The notes under the pieces are model-generated. The model ran no database searches. It was not told the DNA's origin and was given only the letters and a program-made list of their open reading frames with translations. DNA of 34,375 nucleotides. Origin: Snuella sedimenti (GTDB lineage Bacteria > Bacteroidota > Bacteroidia > Flavobacteriales > Flavobacteriaceae). This document shows positions 22,313 to 31,295 of this stretch, piece by piece (within the stretch, counting starts at the first letter, position 1; every line of letters starts with the position of its first letter). Location: NCBI RefSeq assembly GCF_016428595.1, contig NZ_JAELVQ010000034.1:1-34375 (forward strand), given 5' to 3'. The position numbers and the translations under genes are program-made.

Positions 22313-25126
22313 ATGAAGTACGATTTCAATCAAATCGAAAAGAAGTGGCAAGATTACTGGGCCAAAAATCAAACCTTTAAGGCTGAAAATAATTCAGATA
22401 AGCCTAAGTTTTATGTGTTGGACATGTTTCCTTACCCGAGTGGGGCCGGATTACATGTTGGTCATCCGCTAGGCTATATAGCTTCCGATATATATGCGCG
22501 ATACAAGCGCCATCAAGGCTTTAACGTATTGCATCCGCAAGGTTATGATAGCTTTGGCTTACCAGCTGAGCAATATGCCATTCAAACGGGACAGCACCCG
22601 GCAATAACAACAGCCGAAAACATAAAAACCTATCGCAGGCAGCTAGATCAAATAGGGTTTTCTTTCGATTGGAGTCGCGAAGTCCGTACCAGCGATCCTA
22701 GTTATTATAAATGGACCCAATGGATCTTCATTCAATTGTTCAATTCGTGGTATAATAACGATAGCGACAAAGCAGAGGATATTACGGAATTGATCAGCAT
22801 CTTTGAAAAAGAAGGGAATGCCAATGTTAATGCCGCTTCTGATGAAAATGTTGATATGTTTACTGCAGAAGATTGGCTGTCTTTATCGTCCGAAAAACAA
22901 CAAGAGATCTTATTGCAGTATCGTTTAACCTATTTAGCCGAAACCGAAGTAAACTGGTGTCCAGCATTAGGAACGGTATTGGCTAACGATGAAATTGTAA
23001 ATGGTGTATCCGAACGAGGCGGACATCCAGTTATAAGGAAAAAAATGACCCAGTGGAGTATGCGTATTTCGGCCTATGCCGAACGCTTATTGCAAGGTTT
23101 GGAAAAAATAGATTGGACCGATGCACTTAAGGAAAGTCAGCGTAACTGGATAGGCAAATCGGTTGGCGCGCAAGTGGAATTCAGAATTCAGAATTCAGAA
23201 TTCAGAATTTCGGTATTTACTACCCGTCCCGATACCATTTTTGGTGTTAGTTTTATGACCTTGGCACCAGAACATGAATTGGTGTCCCAAATAACAACGC
23301 CAGAGCAGCAAGCTGAGGTTGAAGCTTATGTAGAGGCAACAGCAAAGCGTAGTGAACGCGATAGGATGGCCGATGTAAAAACCATTACAGGCGCGTTTAC
23401 AGGAGCCTATGCCGAGCATCCATTTACCAAAGAGCCCATTCCAATTTGGATTGGTGATTATGTGTTGGCTGGTTATGGAACAGGTGCTGTGATGTCTGTA
23501 CCTTGTGGTGATCAGCGTGATTACGATTTTGCAAAGCATTTTAATATCCCCATTCCTAATATTTTTGAAGGCGTTGATATTTCTGAGGTAGCATTTGCCG
23601 ATAAGGATAATACCATCATAGCCAATAGTGACTTTTTAAATGGTTTAAACTATAAAGAAGCCACCAAAAAAGTTATTTTAGAACTTGAAAAACTTGGTTG
23701 CGGAGAAGGGAAAATCAACTACCGTTTGCGTGATGCGGTATTTAGCCGCCAGCGTTACTGGGGAGAGCCTTTTCCGGTATATTATGTAAATGGGATGCCG
23801 CAAATGATTGAAGCGGAGCATTTACCAATACAATTACCCGAAGTAGAAAAATATTTACCCACCGAAACCGGTGAGCCGCCGTTAGGAAATGCCACCGTTT
23901 GGGCCTGGGATCGCCTCAAGGCGGAGGTTGTTTCAAATAATCTTATCGATAATGAAAATGTCTTCCCCTTAGAGCTAAATACCATGCCCGGTTGGGCCGG
24001 TAGTTCCTGGTATTTTAACCGTTATATGGATGCCAATAATGAGAACGCATTTGCCAGTAAGGAAGCTTTGAATTACTGGAAAGATGTCGACTTGTATATT
24101 GGAGGTAGTGAGCATGCCACTGGGCACTTGTTGTATTCGCGTTTTTGGCAGAAATTCCTGTTCGATAAAGGATTGGTGCCTGTGGATGAGTATGCCAAGA
24201 AACTCATTAACCAGGGGATGATCCTGGGGACGAGTGCTTTTGTTTATAGGGTTGAAGGAGAAAATAAGTTTTTATCCAAAGGATTAATTGAAGGCAAAAA
24301 TGTGCAACCTATCCATGCCGATGTCGCTTTTGTAAATGCTTCCGATGAATTAGATATTGAGGCTTTTAAAAATTGGCGAGAGGAGTTTAATGAGGCAGAG
24401 TTTGTACTTGAAGAAGGCGTATATAAAGTAGGTCGTGATGTTGAAAAAATGTCCAAATCCAAATACAATGTCGTCAACCCGGACAATATCTGTAAACAAT
24501 ACGGTGCAGACAGTTTACGCTTATATGAAATGTTTTTGGGACCTTTAGAGCAATACAAACCTTGGAACACGGCAGGTATTACGGGCGTGCACAGTTTCCT
24601 TAAAAAGTTATGGAAATTATATGTAGACGATAGCGGATTAAAGGTTACCAATACAGAACCCTCAAAAGATAGTTTAAAAACACTGCATAAAACCATTAAG
24701 AAAGTACAGGAAGATATCGAGAATTTCTCGTTTAATACCTCGGTGTCTACTTTTATGATTGCTGTAAACGAGTTAACCGCTCAAAAATGTACGAGCAAGG
24801 CTATTTTAGAACCGTTACTGGTTTTAATAGCACCCTATGCACCGCATATTGCAGAGGAATTATGGAGTCAGTTAGGAAATACTGAATCGATTTCTACGGC
24901 GCCATTTCCAGAATTTGAGGCTAGTCATCTAGTAGAAAGTAGCAAGAATTACCCGATTTCCTTTAATGGTAAAATGCGTTTTACCTTGGAGCTACCGTTG
25001 GATATGAGTAAAGAAGATATTGAAAAAACCGTGTTGGATCACGAAAAAACCCAAGAACAGTTGCAAGGACGTACCCCTAAAAAGGTGATTGTAGTCCCTG
25101 GGAAAATCGTAAATGTTGTGGGTTAA
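22313..25126 (+). CDS. leuS: Leucyl-tRNA synthetase
   Basis: A 937-residue class I synthetase that charges tRNA-Leu and edits mischarged products. The HIGH-type motif is H48-V-G-H51 in [10 protein letters not shown], and KMSKS is at residues 712-716. The CP1 editing domain contains [11 protein letters not shown] and the [19 protein letters not shown] segment. The anticodon-binding domain follows KMSKS and the C-terminus ends in [14 protein letters not shown] use ATG 22313 ([16 protein letters not shown]). Just before [11 protein letters not shown], residues 289-300 are encoded by four and a half copies of a GAATTCA repeat, an in-frame insertion not expected in other leucyl-tRNA synthetases. 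Confidence 0.97.
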   Translation: MKYDFNQIEKKWQDYWAKNQTFKAENNSDKPKFYVLDMFPYPSGAGLHVGHPLGYIASDIYARYKRHQGFNVLHPQGYDSFGLPAEQYAIQTGQHPAITTAENIKTYRRQLDQIGFSFDWSREVRTSDPSYYKWTQWIFIQLFNSWYNNDSDKAEDITELISIFEKEGNANVNAASDENVDMFTAEDWLSLSSEKQQEILLQYRLTYLAETEVNWCPALGTVLANDEIVNGVSERGGHPVIRKKMTQWSMRISAYAERLLQGLEKIDWTDALKESQRNWIGKSVGAQVEFRIQNSEFRISVFTTRPDTIFGVSFMTLAPEHELVSQITTPEQQAEVEAYVEATAKRSERDRMADVKTITGAFTGAYAEHPFTKEPIPIWIGDYVLAGYGTGAVMSVPCGDQRDYDFAKHFNIPIPNIFEGVDISEVAFADKDNTIIANSDFLNGLNYKEATKKVILELEKLGCGEGKINYRLRDAVFSRQRYWGEPFPVYYVNGMPQMIEAEHLPIQLPEVEKYLPTETGEPPLGNATVWAWDRLKAEVVSNNLIDNENVFPLELNTMPGWAGSSWYFNRYMDANNENAFASKEALNYWKDVDLYIGGSEHATGHLLYSRFWQKFLFDKGLVPVDEYAKKLINQGMILGTSAFVYRVEGENKFLSKGLIEGKNVQPIHADVAFVNASDELDIEAFKNWREEFNEAEFVLEEGVYKVGRDVEKMSKSKYNVVNPDNICKQYGADSLRLYEMFLGPLEQYKPWNTAGITGVHSFLKKLWKLYVDDSGLKVTNTEPSKDSLKTLHKTIKKVQEDIENFSFNTSVSTFMIAVNELTAQKCTSKAILEPLLVLIAPYAPHIAEELWSQLGNTESISTAPFPEFEASHLVESSKNYPISFNGKMRFTLELPLDMSKEDIEKTVLDHEKTQEQLQGRTPKKVIVVPGKIVNVVG
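23177..23210 (+). repeat. GAATTCA heptanucleotide repeat inside leuS
   Basis: Four tandem GAATTCA units (23177-23204) plus a partial fifth (GAATTT). They encode [12 protein letters not shown] at the edge of the editing domain. Since the unit is seven bases, gain or loss of one unit would shift the reading frame and only multiples of three units keep it. Confidence 0.9.
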
Positions 25127-25137
25127 TAGGTTAGGGA

Positions 25138-25277
25138 ATTGTATCGATAAGTATTAATAGTACCTATTGTGCATTTTGATAAAAATTTGTCAATTCGAGT
25201 GGATTTCACGATTGAAATGAGTGAAATTTGTATCGAGAATGAGAATTTTTAGTCTTTGAAATAGTTGTCGATACGAT
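25138..25277. repeat. Repeat-like element after leuS
   Basis: ATTGTATCGATAA (25138-25150) and TTGTCGATACGAT (25265-25277) form an imperfect inverted repeat; a further TTGTATCGA is at 25228-25236, and CAATTCGAGTG with TTTCACGATTGAAA lies between. It fills over half of the 237-bp gap between leuS and the DUF6370 gene, where I see no terminator of standard form. It resembles dispersed noncoding repeats of this family, from memory. Confidence 0.4.
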
Positions 25278-25363
25278 TTTTTTAAAAATCACTCTAACGG
25301 ACATTGCATAAAAATAATAAATTCAAAGAGTACAACAGGTTTAATAGTATAAAATGAAAACCG

Positions 25364-25669
25364 ATGAAACAGATATTTTTGATTTGTGTGTTGCTTTTAG
25401 CCGTCTCCTGTGCTAATTCAAGTAAAAAACAAACAGTGGAGTTGTCATGTGGGCAGTGTCAGTTTGGGATGACTTCCCAAGATGGTTGTGATTTGGCCGT
25501 TCGGATTAATGAGGAGTCGTATTTTGTGGATGGAGCAGATATTGATGATTTTGGCGATGCTCATGATGAGCATACCGGGTTTTGTGAAGTCATTAGAAAA
25601 GCGGAAGTAGAAGGTGAGCTGATAGGTGATCGTTTTAAAGTAAGTACTGTTGAATTGTTGGATCAATAA
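25364..25669 (+). CDS. DUF6370 lipoprotein
   Basis: A 101-residue protein with a lipoprotein signal (MKQIFLICVLLLAVSCANSS, Cys at residue 16). The mature part has CGQCQFG, a further GC pair, and GFCEVIRKAEVEGEL, a cysteine pattern that fits DUF6370 and suggests metal or haem binding or disulphides outside the cytoplasm. The function is unknown. It is 8 bases before the SemiSWEET gene, so the two are probably co-transcribed. Confidence 0.78.
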   Translation: MKQIFLICVLLLAVSCANSSKKQTVELSCGQCQFGMTSQDGCDLAVRINEESYFVDGADIDDFGDAHDEHTGFCEVIRKAEVEGELIGDRFKVSTVELLDQ

Positions 25670-25677
25670 TTTCACAG

Positions 25678-25929
25678 ATGGAAATAATTGGTTTTATAGC
25701 AGCCTTTTTAACAACCGCAGCATTTTTACCTCAGGTGTATAAAACCTGGAAGACTAAAGATGTATCGGGATTATCGCTGCCCATGTTGTTATTGTTTTTT
25801 ACGGGTATTGTTCTATGGCTTATTTATGGTATTCAAATAAAAAGCCCTTCCATGATTTTTGCCAATTGTGTTACAATCCTGTCGTCGTTTCTGTTAGTGT
25901 ATTTTAAAATAAAATATGCTAAAAAATAA
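25678..25929 (+). CDS. SemiSWEET family transporter
   Basis: An 83-residue membrane protein with three helices and the PQ-loop LPQVYKTWKTKDVSGLS in the first. Such half-size transporters work as dimers and move sugars across the inner membrane. The second and third helices (MLLLFFTGIVLWLIYGI and ANCVTILSSFLLVYFKI) complete the fold. The sugar is not known. It follows the DUF6370 lipoprotein by 8 bases. Confidence 0.92.
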   Translation: MEIIGFIAAFLTTAAFLPQVYKTWKTKDVSGLSLPMLLLFFTGIVLWLIYGIQIKSPSMIFANCVTILSSFLLVYFKIKYAKK

Positions 25930-26013
25930 TGTTAACTGACAAACTTTCATATTAAAAGATTGGCGTTATTATTGCTATGATTATTTCGTAATAAAGCATA
26001 AAAAAAGAAAAAA

Positions 26014-26709
26014 ATGATAGGATATTATATATTAATAGGAGCTATAGCCTTAGTAAGTTGGGCAGTTAGTAATACTCTAAAACGTAAATTCGAAAAATAC
26101 TCTAAGACGCAATTGCGTAATGGTATGAGTGGTCGTGAGATTGCAGAGAAAATGCTTCACGATCATGGTATTTATGATGTTGAAGTGATTTCGACCCCTG
26201 GACAGCTAACCGATCATTATAACCCCAATAATAAAACGGTTAATTTAAGCGAATCGGTTTATCACCAGCGTAATGCCGCAGCAGCTGCCGTAGCAGCACA
26301 CGAATGCGGTCATGCTGTACAACATGCCAAAGCTTATAGCTGGTTGCAAATGCGATCGTCTTTAGTGCCAGTAGTGAGTGTTACATCAGGTATGTCGCAA
26401 TGGTTAATTATTGGAGGCCTTATATTAGGAGGTGCAGCCGGAGTAGGTTTAGGTTGGTGGGTAGCAGCAGCCGGTGTGGTATTTATGGGCTTTGCGACCT
26501 TATTTAGTTTTATAACATTGCCTGTAGAGTACGATGCGAGCCATCGTGCCTTAGCATGGCTAAAAAACAAAAACATGGTTACCCAAGAGGAGTATGCAGG
26601 TTCTGAAGACGCCCTTAAATGGGCAGCGCGAACCTATTTGGTGGCAGCTATTGGAGCACTTGCATCCTTGTTGTATTGGGCACTGCAAGTATTTGGTTCC
26701 AGAGATTAA
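26014..26709 (+). CDS. Neutral zinc metallopeptidase, YugP type
   Basis: A 231-residue membrane-bound peptidase of the PF04298 family. Residues 1-20 are a membrane helix; the zinc site is H96-E97-C-G-H100 in AAHECGHAVQHA, with a further acidic ligand probably in the VEYDASHRALAWL segment. Two or three more helices lie after residue 115 (SGMSQWLIIGGLILGGAAGV, AAAGVVFMGFATLF) and at the C-terminus. Substrates are not known. The gene is single, with a strong terminator behind. Confidence 0.9.
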   Translation: MIGYYILIGAIALVSWAVSNTLKRKFEKYSKTQLRNGMSGREIAEKMLHDHGIYDVEVISTPGQLTDHYNPNNKTVNLSESVYHQRNAAAAAVAAHECGHAVQHAKAYSWLQMRSSLVPVVSVTSGMSQWLIIGGLILGGAAGVGLGWWVAAAGVVFMGFATLFSFITLPVEYDASHRALAWLKNKNMVTQEEYAGSEDALKWAARTYLVAAIGALASLLYWALQVFGSRD

Positions 26710-26731
26710 TTAAGACTGATAATGTAAATAA

Positions 26732-26775
26732 AAACCGAATTTTTACAGTTGCGTAGGAATTCGGTTTCTTTTTTT
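26732..26775 (+). terminator. Intrinsic terminator after the YugP-like gene
   Basis: AAACCGAATT (26732-26741) pairs perfectly with AATTCGGTTT (26758-26767), followed by C and seven T residues. Confidence 0.9.
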
Positions 26776-26812
26776 ATTACATTTAGGGCACTAACAAAAA
26801 ACAATATTATTT

Positions 26813-27517
26813 ATGGAAAATAGGATTCAAAACAAACTGATGGTAGCCGATCTTTCAGAAGCGGACAAAGTCACTTTTTATAAAAAGACCTATACGCATG
26901 TTGCGGGTGGAGTACTGGTATTTATCCTTTTCGAGTACCTGTTGCTTCAAAGTGAGGCCATTGTTAATTTTGCATTGTCTATGACCGAAGGGTACCGTTG
27001 GTTGATCATGTTGGGCGGATTTATGTTGGTAACCAATTATGCGGAGCGTATGACCTTAAGAACGGCGGATAGGAATAAGCAGTATATGGCTTATGGCTTG
27101 TATATTTTAGCTGAAGCATTCATTTTTGTACCTCTAATTTATATAGCTGCTGTCTATACGGACTCCGGTTCGGAGATTTTAAACCAGGCGGCCATTATTA
27201 CTTTGGGATTATTTACCGGTTTATCGGCCATTGTGTTTGTAACCAAAAAGGATTTTTCGTTTTTAAAAGCAGGTTTAACCGTTGGGTTCTTTATCGCTAT
27301 TGGTCTCATTTTGGCAGGTACCTTATTCGGATTTAACTTAGGACTTTGGTTTTCTGTTGCCATGTGTGCATTGGCCGCTGGATCCATATTATACCAAACA
27401 TCTAACTTGGTTCATAAATATTCAAATGATGAATATGTGCCAGCAGCCTTAGGCTTATTTGCATCACTCATGTTACTGTTTTGGTATGTGCTAAGTATTC
27501 TGATGTCACGCGATTAA
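26813..27517 (+). CDS. Bax inhibitor-1/YccA family membrane protein
   Basis: A 234-residue protein with seven hydrophobic helices and the UPF0005/BI-1 pattern: FYKKTYTHVAGGVLVFILFE at the start of helix 1, an internal AAIITLGLFTGLSAIVFVTKKDFS, and the closing ALGLFASLMLLFWYVLSIL. Members include YccA, which interacts with FtsH, and calcium-leak channels. The exact role here is unknown. It stands alone between two terminators. Confidence 0.88.
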   Translation: MENRIQNKLMVADLSEADKVTFYKKTYTHVAGGVLVFILFEYLLLQSEAIVNFALSMTEGYRWLIMLGGFMLVTNYAERMTLRTADRNKQYMAYGLYILAEAFIFVPLIYIAAVYTDSGSEILNQAAIITLGLFTGLSAIVFVTKKDFSFLKAGLTVGFFIAIGLILAGTLFGFNLGLWFSVAMCALAAGSILYQTSNLVHKYSNDEYVPAALGLFASLMLLFWYVLSILMSRD

Positions 27518-27542
27518 GAGAAATTGTAAATTAATATAAGTC

Positions 27543-27570
27543 AAGCCTTGAAGTTGTTCAGGGTTTTTTT
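27543..27570 (+). terminator. Intrinsic terminator after the Bax-inhibitor gene
   Basis: AAGCCTTGAA (27543-27552) pairs with TTCAGGGTTT (27557-27566) over 10 bp with G-T pairs, four-base loop, then a T tract to 27570. Confidence 0.82.
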
Positions 27571-27571
27571 G

Positions 27572-27694
27572 TTGTCATGCAGAAGGAGGCCTTAAGCCGA
27601 CTGAAGCATCTTATTCAAGTTCTTGTAGTTTCTTATTATTGTTGCTCATGTTACAGAGATACTTCGCTTCACTTTGTTTCGCTCTGTATGACAA
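27572..27694. repeat. Foldback repeat with TTGTCATRCAGA ends
   Basis: The ends TTGTCATGCAGA (27572-27583) and TCTGTATGACAA (27683-27694) are inverted repeats with one mismatch; inside, GAAGCATCT (27603-27611) faces AGATACTTC (27657-27665), also with one mismatch. This layout resembles TGTCAT-ended dispersed repeats I know from Bacteroidetes genomes. It is the first of several elements in the 806-bp stretch without genes (27518-28323). Confidence 0.6.
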
Positions 27695-27788
27695 TACAAA
27701 AGTAAACGAGATCTCGACTGATGTTTTGCGTTTATTTGTTACTTTCTCGGTAGACCGTAGTTCCTGTTTTTTTTAATTTTCTTTTGTC

Positions 27789-27832
27789 ATACCTGCCTTT
27801 GGTCTTTACTCAAGATAAACTGTGGCAGGCAT
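27789..27832. repeat. Inverted repeat in the gene-free stretch
   Basis: ATACCTGCC (27789-27797) is complementary to GGCAGGCAT (27824-27832) with one mismatch. A 10-bp palindrome CGAGATCTCG lies upstream at 27707-27716. Role unknown. Confidence 0.4.
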
Positions 27833-27910
27833 CCACTTTTGGCTATGTATATAATAAAACTATGTTTAGTACTATGTTCGGAATCGTTGGTCAGAACTAT
27901 ATTATGATTT

Positions 27911-27941
27911 CTTACTTTTTCCCATTGCCGCAAAAAGTAAG
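27911..27941. repeat. Perfect hairpin in the gene-free stretch
   Basis: CTTACTTTTT (27911-27920) and AAAAAGTAAG (27932-27941) form a perfect 10-bp stem around an 11-base loop. It is adjacent to the larger foldback that starts at 27960. Confidence 0.55.
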
Positions 27942-27959
27942 CAAAAAGGTCTAGGCTTA

Positions 27960-28091
27960 CGATAAAACCCTGATAAAATGCTACGGTATCTCCTTCCACG
28001 GATGAAAATACCTCCCCCTCATTACTTCGGGGTCAAACAAGATTTTCATCCCTATGCCTTCCTGCTACCTTGATTTTTAAGGGTTTTATCG
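27960..28091. repeat. Nested foldback element, 132 bp
   Basis: The outer arms CGATAAAACCCT (27960-27971) and AGGGTTTTATCG (28080-28091) are perfect. Inside, GGATGAAAAT (28000-28009) pairs perfectly with ATTTTCATCC (28042-28051), and CCCC (28015-28018) with GGGG (28029-28032) at the centre. No reading frame of interest crosses it. It could be a MITE-like repeat or a structured RNA; the remaining 232 bases up to the AIPR gene hold nothing I recognise. Confidence 0.65.
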
Positions 28092-28323
28092 GTAGGTCGG
28101 TTCATTTTCTCTTGAACCTATGAATTGTGTCGAATTTGTTTCAAAAAGGCTAAAAGCATCTAGTAAACTTATCTGTAATAAAAAACTTAAAAAATGATTT
28201 GAAAAGCTGATTAAAGCTCGTTATATTGTGGGAAAATTAGTGTTGTAATTTTACGACTTGTAGTTATATAAATAAACTCAACTGGTAGGTATATAAGGTA
28301 TAAAGATAATATAAAGTATAAGT

Positions 28324-30060
28324 ATGGATAGAATAACTAAAAGCTTAATTATAGAATTACTTCAAAGTCAAGAATTAGTGACTGAAGGAGATGCGAAAGA
28401 CTTTGAGAAACTTGTGAATTATTGTATTGTTTCAAATGACTATTCAAAAACGATTGATATTAATGCGATTACAATAGGTGATGGTGGTGACACGGGAATA
28501 GATGGCTTAGCAATAATTGTTAATGGGCAGCTTGTTGAAAATAAAGATGAAATAGATGATTTACTTGAGAGAAACAATTTTCTTGAAGTTCAATATATTT
28601 TTACGCAAGCAAAAACTTCTTCAAGTTTTAACAGTGGAGAAGTAAATACTTTTATTTTTGGAGTAAAGGATTTTTTTTCTGAAAATCCTTCCTTGGTTCG
28701 AAATTCCGATATAGAAAAATTTGCTGAAATATCTGATTACATTTATGAAAAAGCTCCTCACTTTAAAGAGAACCCTTCAATAAAAATGTTCTATTGTACT
28801 ACTGGTAAATGGGTTAATGATCAAAATCTGTTAGCTGTGATTAATCAAGGTAAATCTGAGATAGAGCAGTTTAATCTATTTGAAAAAATATTATTTTATC
28901 CATATGGAGCGAAGGAGATAGCTACTTCATATCGAAAGACTAAGGAGTCAATCAGTACAACTTTGACATTTTCTAATCGAGTAACATTGCCAACTATTAA
29001 TGGAATATCGGAAGCCTATATTGGAATTCTTCCTTTTTCTGAGTTTAGAAAGATTCTATCTGATGAAGAAGATAACTTAGTAAACGTTTTTGAAGATAAT
29101 GTTCGAGATTTCCAAGGGACAAATAATGATGTTAATAATGGTATTGAAAAAACATTAAATAATTCTGATTCAGATCTTTTTAGTGTACTTAATAATGGTG
29201 TAACAATAGTAGCAAGTTCTATTTCTCCCACAGGAGATAAGTTTACAATAAGAGATTATCAAATTGTAAATGGTTGCCAAACTAGTAATGTACTCTTTAA
29301 TAATAGATCAAGTAGTTTTATAGGAAATGTTAATGTTCCTGTTAAGATTATTGCTACGGATGATGACGAAATAAAGAATAGAATTACTCTTGCAACTAAT
29401 AACCAAACTCCAATTAAAAAAGAACAATTAGCTTCTCTTACAGCATTCCAAAGAAGTCTTGAGCAATACTATAACTCTTATAGTGGTGATGCTAAACTCT
29501 ATTACGAAAGAAGGTCTAAACAATATAATTCTGACAGTTCTGTTTTGAAAACACGAATTATTACTGTTCCCTATCAAATAAAATCTTTTGCTGCCATGTT
29601 TCTAGATAACCCTCATCAAGTAACTAGCTTCTTTGGAACAATTGTAAGTAGATTGAATGAAGGAAAAGCTCAGATTTTTACGCCCGATCATGTGTTCTCT
29701 CCATATTACACCAGTGCATTTGCTTATTATAAACTTGAAAATCATTTTAGAAAACGAAATATAGACACCTCATATAAAAAGGTTAGATTTCATATATTGA
29801 TGTTATTTAGAATGATTTATCAACCTGAGCCAATGCCAGCATTTAATTCAAAAAAAATGGATACTTATTGTCAAAAACTGTTAAACATCTTAAATAATGA
29901 TACAGAGTCATTGAAAGCTTTTCAGAAATGTTTAAATGTCATCGATACAGCAGAGTTTGATAAAGCTGATAAACAGGATATAAAACTATTATCCAAAACT
30001 AAAAACCTAATTGAAAGAGCTGATAAAATTACCGCACACAATATTATATATAAGCAATAG
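28324..30060 (+). CDS. AIPR-family abortive phage-resistance protein with nuclease-like N-terminus
   Basis: A 578-residue protein whose middle and C-terminal part carry the AIPR (PF10592) signatures: YQIVNGCQTSNVLF near residue 311 and LATNNQTPIKKEQL near residue 357. The family was named for abortive infection phage resistance. The N-terminus has GDTGIDGLAI (D60) followed by YIFTQAK (Q95-A-K97), a D...QxK arrangement like Mrr-type PD-(D/E)xK nucleases; this reading is mine. No methylase, helicase or toxin-antitoxin partner is adjacent, so it appears as a single-gene system. It follows the repeat-rich stretch and is very A/T-rich, hinting at acquisition. No TAnnTTTG promoter is visible. Confidence 0.85.
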   Translation: MDRITKSLIIELLQSQELVTEGDAKDFEKLVNYCIVSNDYSKTIDINAITIGDGGDTGIDGLAIIVNGQLVENKDEIDDLLERNNFLEVQYIFTQAKTSSSFNSGEVNTFIFGVKDFFSENPSLVRNSDIEKFAEISDYIYEKAPHFKENPSIKMFYCTTGKWVNDQNLLAVINQGKSEIEQFNLFEKILFYPYGAKEIATSYRKTKESISTTLTFSNRVTLPTINGISEAYIGILPFSEFRKILSDEEDNLVNVFEDNVRDFQGTNNDVNNGIEKTLNNSDSDLFSVLNNGVTIVASSISPTGDKFTIRDYQIVNGCQTSNVLFNNRSSSFIGNVNVPVKIIATDDDEIKNRITLATNNQTPIKKEQLASLTAFQRSLEQYYNSYSGDAKLYYERRSKQYNSDSSVLKTRIITVPYQIKSFAAMFLDNPHQVTSFFGTIVSRLNEGKAQIFTPDHVFSPYYTSAFAYYKLENHFRKRNIDTSYKKVRFHILMLFRMIYQPEPMPAFNSKKMDTYCQKLLNILNNDTESLKAFQKCLNVIDTAEFDKADKQDIKLLSKTKNLIERADKITAHNIIYKQ

Positions 30061-30165
30061 ATTAATCACCAGGGTTAAGTGCTAAAGCTTGAATTAAAGT
30101 AGATGCAATTTGAAAATTTATAGCATTATAATCCATTGTTACAAATAGTAATAGAGTGTGGTTAG

Positions 30166-30173
30166 TACTTTTG
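30166..30173 (+). promoter_or_regulatory. -7 promoter element for the TlpA-like gene
   Basis: TACTTTTG matches TAnnTTTG exactly, 27 bases before the ATG at 30201; transcription would start near 30180. Confidence 0.55.
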
Positions 30174-30200
30174 AATACACTATGAATGTAAGATTATAAT

Positions 30201-31052
30201 ATGAAGTCTTTTAGTAAGTCATTTCTATTGTTTTTATTAATTTTCTCAATGTCACTCATTGGAAATACCCAAAATAAAAGCATTCAAGATTCAAAAAACA
30301 TTAGTTCCTATGACCGTGATTTAAAAATACTTGAAGAGAAGTTGGTCTTTACTAATATGGTCTGGGATAGTTTGGATTATATCCTTAGGCAAAGGCCTTC
30401 CGATACCATTTATAGAAATGTTGTTAGGCAACATTTTAAGGAAAATAAGCAAAAACAACTCGATGTATATCGAAGTTTCATTTATGAGAACCCCCAATCT
30501 TTTGTGTCAGCCGAAACCTTAAATAATTTAAAATTTCTTTATGGTAAGGAGGTAACTCAAGAATTGTTTCAACCAATGTCCGAAACAATAAAGAGTTCTC
30601 AGCTCGGGCAAAATATATCTAATTTTATTGATTTATCTCAAACTCCAGAAATTAATGACAAGTATGTTGATTTCGAATTGCAGAATCAATATGGGGAGAA
30701 AGTTAAACTTTCAGAACACTTGGGAGAATATACCTTAATCGAATTTTGGGCTTCTTGGTGTGTGCCATGTAGGAGGTCAAACCCTGAATTAGTAGAGATT
30801 CATGAAATTTTTAAAAATAGGGGATTGAACATTATTGGTGTTTCAGTAGATGACGATAAAGAGTCTTGGATTCAGGCAATTGAAGAAGATGGACTAGGTT
30901 GGATAAATGTTAGTGATTTAAAAGGAAAAGAGAATACGGCAGCGTTAAAATATGGCATAACAGGTGTTCCGACTAATTTTTTAATCAATAACCAAGGAAT
31001 CATCATTGCCAAGGATGTTGATATAATACGTTTGAAGAGTTTAATAAACTAG
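30201..31052 (+). CDS. TlpA-like exported thioredoxin
   Basis: A 283-residue protein with a Sec signal (residues 1-23, ending near IGNTQ), a helical region of about 120 residues, and a C-terminal thioredoxin domain. The domain opens with YVDFELQNQYGEKVKLSEHL, has the redox-active C187-V-P-C190 in FWASWCVPCRRSNPEL, and the cis-proline loop GVPTNFLI. Bacteroidetes TlpA-like proteins reduce disulphides in the periplasm, for example during cytochrome maturation. No cytochrome genes are close, so the client is unknown. It has its own promoter. Confidence 0.88.
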   Translation: MKSFSKSFLLFLLIFSMSLIGNTQNKSIQDSKNISSYDRDLKILEEKLVFTNMVWDSLDYILRQRPSDTIYRNVVRQHFKENKQKQLDVYRSFIYENPQSFVSAETLNNLKFLYGKEVTQELFQPMSETIKSSQLGQNISNFIDLSQTPEINDKYVDFELQNQYGEKVKLSEHLGEYTLIEFWASWCVPCRRSNPELVEIHEIFKNRGLNIIGVSVDDDKESWIQAIEEDGLGWINVSDLKGKENTAALKYGITGVPTNFLINNQGIIIAKDVDIIRLKSLIN

Positions 31053-31295
31053 AAGACAAAGCTTCATACATAATCAGTAACCTTTTTAGTCCAAGTTTTG
31101 TTAACACCAGGCAACAGGAAACCTTTAAAAACCACTTAAAATGCGGTTTAATCATTTATTGTAACATTTTAAAAATAATTAGACAATTAGAGCGTAAAAT
31201 ATTGCCATAATAACTGTGAAATTTACCTTAACAGATAGAGGGTTTTTAGTAATTTGGCAGTTTTAACAACCGTGTAAGCGTATTAATAAAAACAA

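Noticed and set aside
23177-23210. CRISPR-like or clustered spaced repeat
   Set aside because: The units are seven bases, directly adjacent and inside the coding sequence, so this is a simple tandem repeat.
27787-27999. 70-codon minus-strand frame in the gene-free stretch
   Set aside because: It runs through two inverted repeats and part of a foldback element and has no recognisable protein feature.
27518-30200. Multi-gene defence island around the AIPR gene
   Set aside because: No methylase, helicase, toxin-antitoxin, integrase or transposase gene is adjacent; the flanking genes are a Bax-inhibitor protein and a TlpA thioredoxin.
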